Source: Bryobacterales bacterium (GTDB taxonomy: Bacteria; Acidobacteriota; Terriglobia; Bryobacterales; Bryobacteraceae). From it: a stretch of 64,000 nt of DNA. This document shows, one piece after another, positions 62,975-64,000 of the stretch; position 1 is the stretch's first letter, and every line of letters starts with the position of its first letter. The stretch covers positions 1-64,000 of the forward strand of contig JAEUQC010000109.1 in NCBI GenBank assembly GCA_016789905.1, read 5' to 3'. Under the pieces are notes generated by a model. The model had not been told where the DNA came from. It did no database searches and saw nothing but the letters and a program-made list of their open reading frames with translations. The position numbers and the translations under genes were made by a program.

Positions 62975-63283
62975 ATGGCTGCTGCTGCTCGCATGACGCA
63001 GACTCAACTCGTAAAGGCCCTCGTCGACGCCGTCGAAGGGTCCTCCAGCAAGCAAGTAAAGGCGCTGCTGGCCGCTTATTCCGACATCGCCATCAAGGAA
63101 ACCAAGAAGAACGGTGTATTCGTCCTTCCCGGCCTCGGCCGCCTCGTTCGCCAGGAACGCAAGGCGCGCATGGGCCGCAATCCGGCCACCGGTGCGGCGA
63201 TCAAGATTCCGGCCAAGAAGGTCGTGAAATTCCGCGTCGCCAAAGCCGTCAAAGACGCGATCGTTCCGCCGAAGAAGAAGTAG
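62975..63283 (+). CDS. HU-family DNA-binding protein
   Basis: The 102-residue protein is a histone-like HU. TQLVKALVDAVEGSSSKQVKALLAAYSDIA is the dimerisation helix pair, and FVLPGLGRLVRQERKARMGRNPATG carries the DNA-binding arm with the GRNP motif and the conserved Pro. The C-terminus is IPAKKVVKFRVAKAVKDA with a KKK tail. AAGGAG precedes the ATG by 6 nt. The region before it (62749-62974) has no gene and probably carries the promoter; the nearby terminator suggests strong monocistronic expression. Confidence 0.93.
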   Translation: MAAAARMTQTQLVKALVDAVEGSSSKQVKALLAAYSDIAIKETKKNGVFVLPGLGRLVRQERKARMGRNPATGAAIKIPAKKVVKFRVAKAVKDAIVPPKKK

Positions 63284-63302
63284 GGTCTCCCCCTTCTCAT
63301 CA

Positions 63303-63344
63303 AAAACAATCAACCCGCCGGGCAACCGGCGGGTTGATTGTTTT
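63303..63344. terminator. Intrinsic terminator after HU gene
   Basis: A perfect 19-bp stem (63303-63321 with 63326-63344) closes on a GCAA tetraloop of the GNRA type at 63322-63325. It is flanked by A-run and T-run ends, so it should work in both directions, ending HU and possibly the convergent tatA gene. Confidence 0.93.
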
Positions 63345-63394
63345 GTAGTACCGATTTCTTTCCGCTCAACTTGCGAGCGTCCAGTGGAAGCCCT

Positions 63395-63568
63395 TTAGGC
63401 CTGCTTCTTTTCCTCGGTGGGTTTCTGTTCTTCTTTGATAGCGTTCTTGAAGTTCTTGATACCTTCCCCTAGACCCTTCGCCATTTCAGGGATCTTCTTG
63501 CCGCCAAAAAGCAGCAAAGCGATGGCTAGGATGATAACAAGCTCCATGGGCCCAATTGAGCGTCCCAT
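63395..63568 (-). CDS. tatA: TatA/E-family twin-arginine translocase protein
   Basis: The 57-residue protein has one N-terminal membrane helix (MELVIILAIALLLFG), then the conserved GGKKIPEMAKGLGEGIKNFK amphipathic helix, and an acidic/basic tail. It forms the pore of the Tat pathway, which several proteins in this window need. The start at 63568 has AGGAGG only about 4 nt upstream and is favoured over the codon seven residues earlier. It is convergent to the HU gene behind the shared terminator. Confidence 0.92.
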   Translation of the reverse strand: MGRSIGPMELVIILAIALLLFGGKKIPEMAKGLGEGIKNFKNAIKEEQKPTEEKKQA

Positions 63569-63656
63569 ACGGCCTCCTTCTGAATACAACTATCATTATA
63601 GAACCCTTTGGCCCGCGTCAACTCGCCCGCTCGGCTACGATGAAGGAAGACACCCC

Positions 63657-63821
63657 ATGCCAACCCGGAAAAAGGTGGAAAAGCCCGACAAGGGAAAAAC
63701 GGCGCGCCGCGCCGCCCGCAACGTTGTCGGCATTGTCAAAGCCTCGCGGCCTATCGACTCCGATTCCCGCAAAAAGAAGCCGAAGCACAAAAAGGAGTTG
63801 GCGCCCGGCGCCGATGAATGA
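63657..63821 (+). CDS. Small highly basic protein of unknown function
   Basis: The 54-residue protein is rich in Lys and Arg (TRKKVEKPDKGKTARRAARNVVG, then SRKKKPKHKKEL). A poorly placed GAAGGAAG precedes the ATG. Its stop TGA overlaps the ATG of the next gene (ATGA at 63818-63821), supporting real translation. It may bind nucleic acid, but there is no recognised domain. Confidence 0.6.
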   Translation: MPTRKKVEKPDKGKTARRAARNVVGIVKASRPIDSDSRKKKPKHKKELAPGADE

Positions 63822-64000
63822 CTGTCCGCCTGGCTGTGCTTTCCTTCGCCTCCCTTGGCGCCCTGATGGCCCAGGCGCCCGAACCGGTGTTCTTCTCCTG
63901 GCATGCCGTTGAGTACGTCGCCTACTCTGCCGCCAACCGGGATCTCACCGTTCAACTACACTTTCGTACCACGCACCACTTCGCGCATTTCAGCATGTTG
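63818..64000 (+). CDS. Secreted protein, N-terminal fragment (cut by window end)
   Basis: The open frame starts at ATG 63818, overlapping the previous stop, and runs past the end. It opens with a signal peptide (MTVRLAVLSFASLGALMAQA), then PEPVFFSWHAVEYVAYSAANRD and LTVQLHFRTTHHFAHFSML. A beta-rich exported domain is likely, similar in tone to thiol:disulfide-type N-domains, but 61 residues are too few to assign a family. Confidence 0.7.
   Translation, partial: MTVRLAVLSFASLGALMAQAPEPVFFSWHAVEYVAYSAANRDLTVQLHFRTTHHFAHFSML

Noticed and set aside
1..64000. CRISPR arrays
   Set aside because: The only regular repeats are in-frame protein-coding repeats with 72- and 483-bp periods; no short repeat with unique spacers exists.

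Overview
The window looks like a chromosomal segment of an acidobacterium of the Bryobacterales/'Solibacter' type. The evidence is the repeated C-terminal domain that family databases call TIGR03437 (a 'Solibacter' expansion; four copies here), Oar-like TonB-dependent receptors with a carboxypeptidase-regulatory N-terminus, DUF1549/DUF1553 and DUF1501 proteins, DUF1080 and DUF6807 (PmoA-like) proteins, and several sulfatases. The assignment is an inference from gene families; there is no rRNA in the window.

Region 1 (about 297-29365) looks like a tRNA-integrated genomic island. An intact tRNA-Gly(CCC) gene lies at 29321-29395 on the minus strand. A 46-bp exact copy of its 3' part, plus the base after CCA, lies at 297-342 in the same orientation, and identity stops at the 5' edge of the anticodon loop. 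This is the geometry left by a tyrosine recombinase that integrates into a tRNA. Inside are a RepA_C-type plasmid replication initiator (546-1505), a HipBA toxin-antitoxin pair (1557-3160), a VapBC-like pair (16423-17054), and two minus-strand clusters of very large secreted proteins. The upstream cluster runs PEP-CTERM protein, 2148-aa multi-Ig protein with 483-bp repeats and a cysteine-rich tail, then di-haem oxidoreductase. The downstream cluster runs tandem DsbA-like protein, 1275-aa TSP3/LVIVD protein with 72-bp repeats, 388-aa Gly-rich protein, two NHL-repeat proteins, then an FG-GAP protein. Many of these genes are joined by ATGA overlaps or very short gaps. A 961-aa STAND-type ATPase regulator lies next to the tRNA. 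No integrase or exosortase is visible.

Region 2 (29.4-44.2 kb) is ordinary chromosome with a flavour of sulfated-glycan and polysaccharide use. It has DUF1080 plus sulfatase, ComF, an HNH nuclease, a large TonB receptor directly behind ribA, a LytS-type kinase, a methyltransferase, an oxidoreductase-sulfatase-DUF6807 operon, and another TIGR03437 protein.

Region 3 (44.3-49.8 kb) is a czcCBA-type heavy-metal RND efflux operon. Region 4 (50.1-55.9 kb) holds a DUF1549/1553 plus DUF1501 pair, an S41-like peptidase, a small HMA-fold-like protein and a CBM9-like secreted protein.

Region 5 (56.0-64.0 kb) is housekeeping and respiratory: an orphan OmpR-type DNA-binding domain, aroA, a minimal histidine kinase, a tightly overlapped cytochrome c oxidase operon (coxB, coxA, two subunit-III-like genes, subunit IV, a CxxC mini-protein), a cyclophilin, HU with a strong terminator, tatA, a small basic protein and a truncated secreted protein at the edge.
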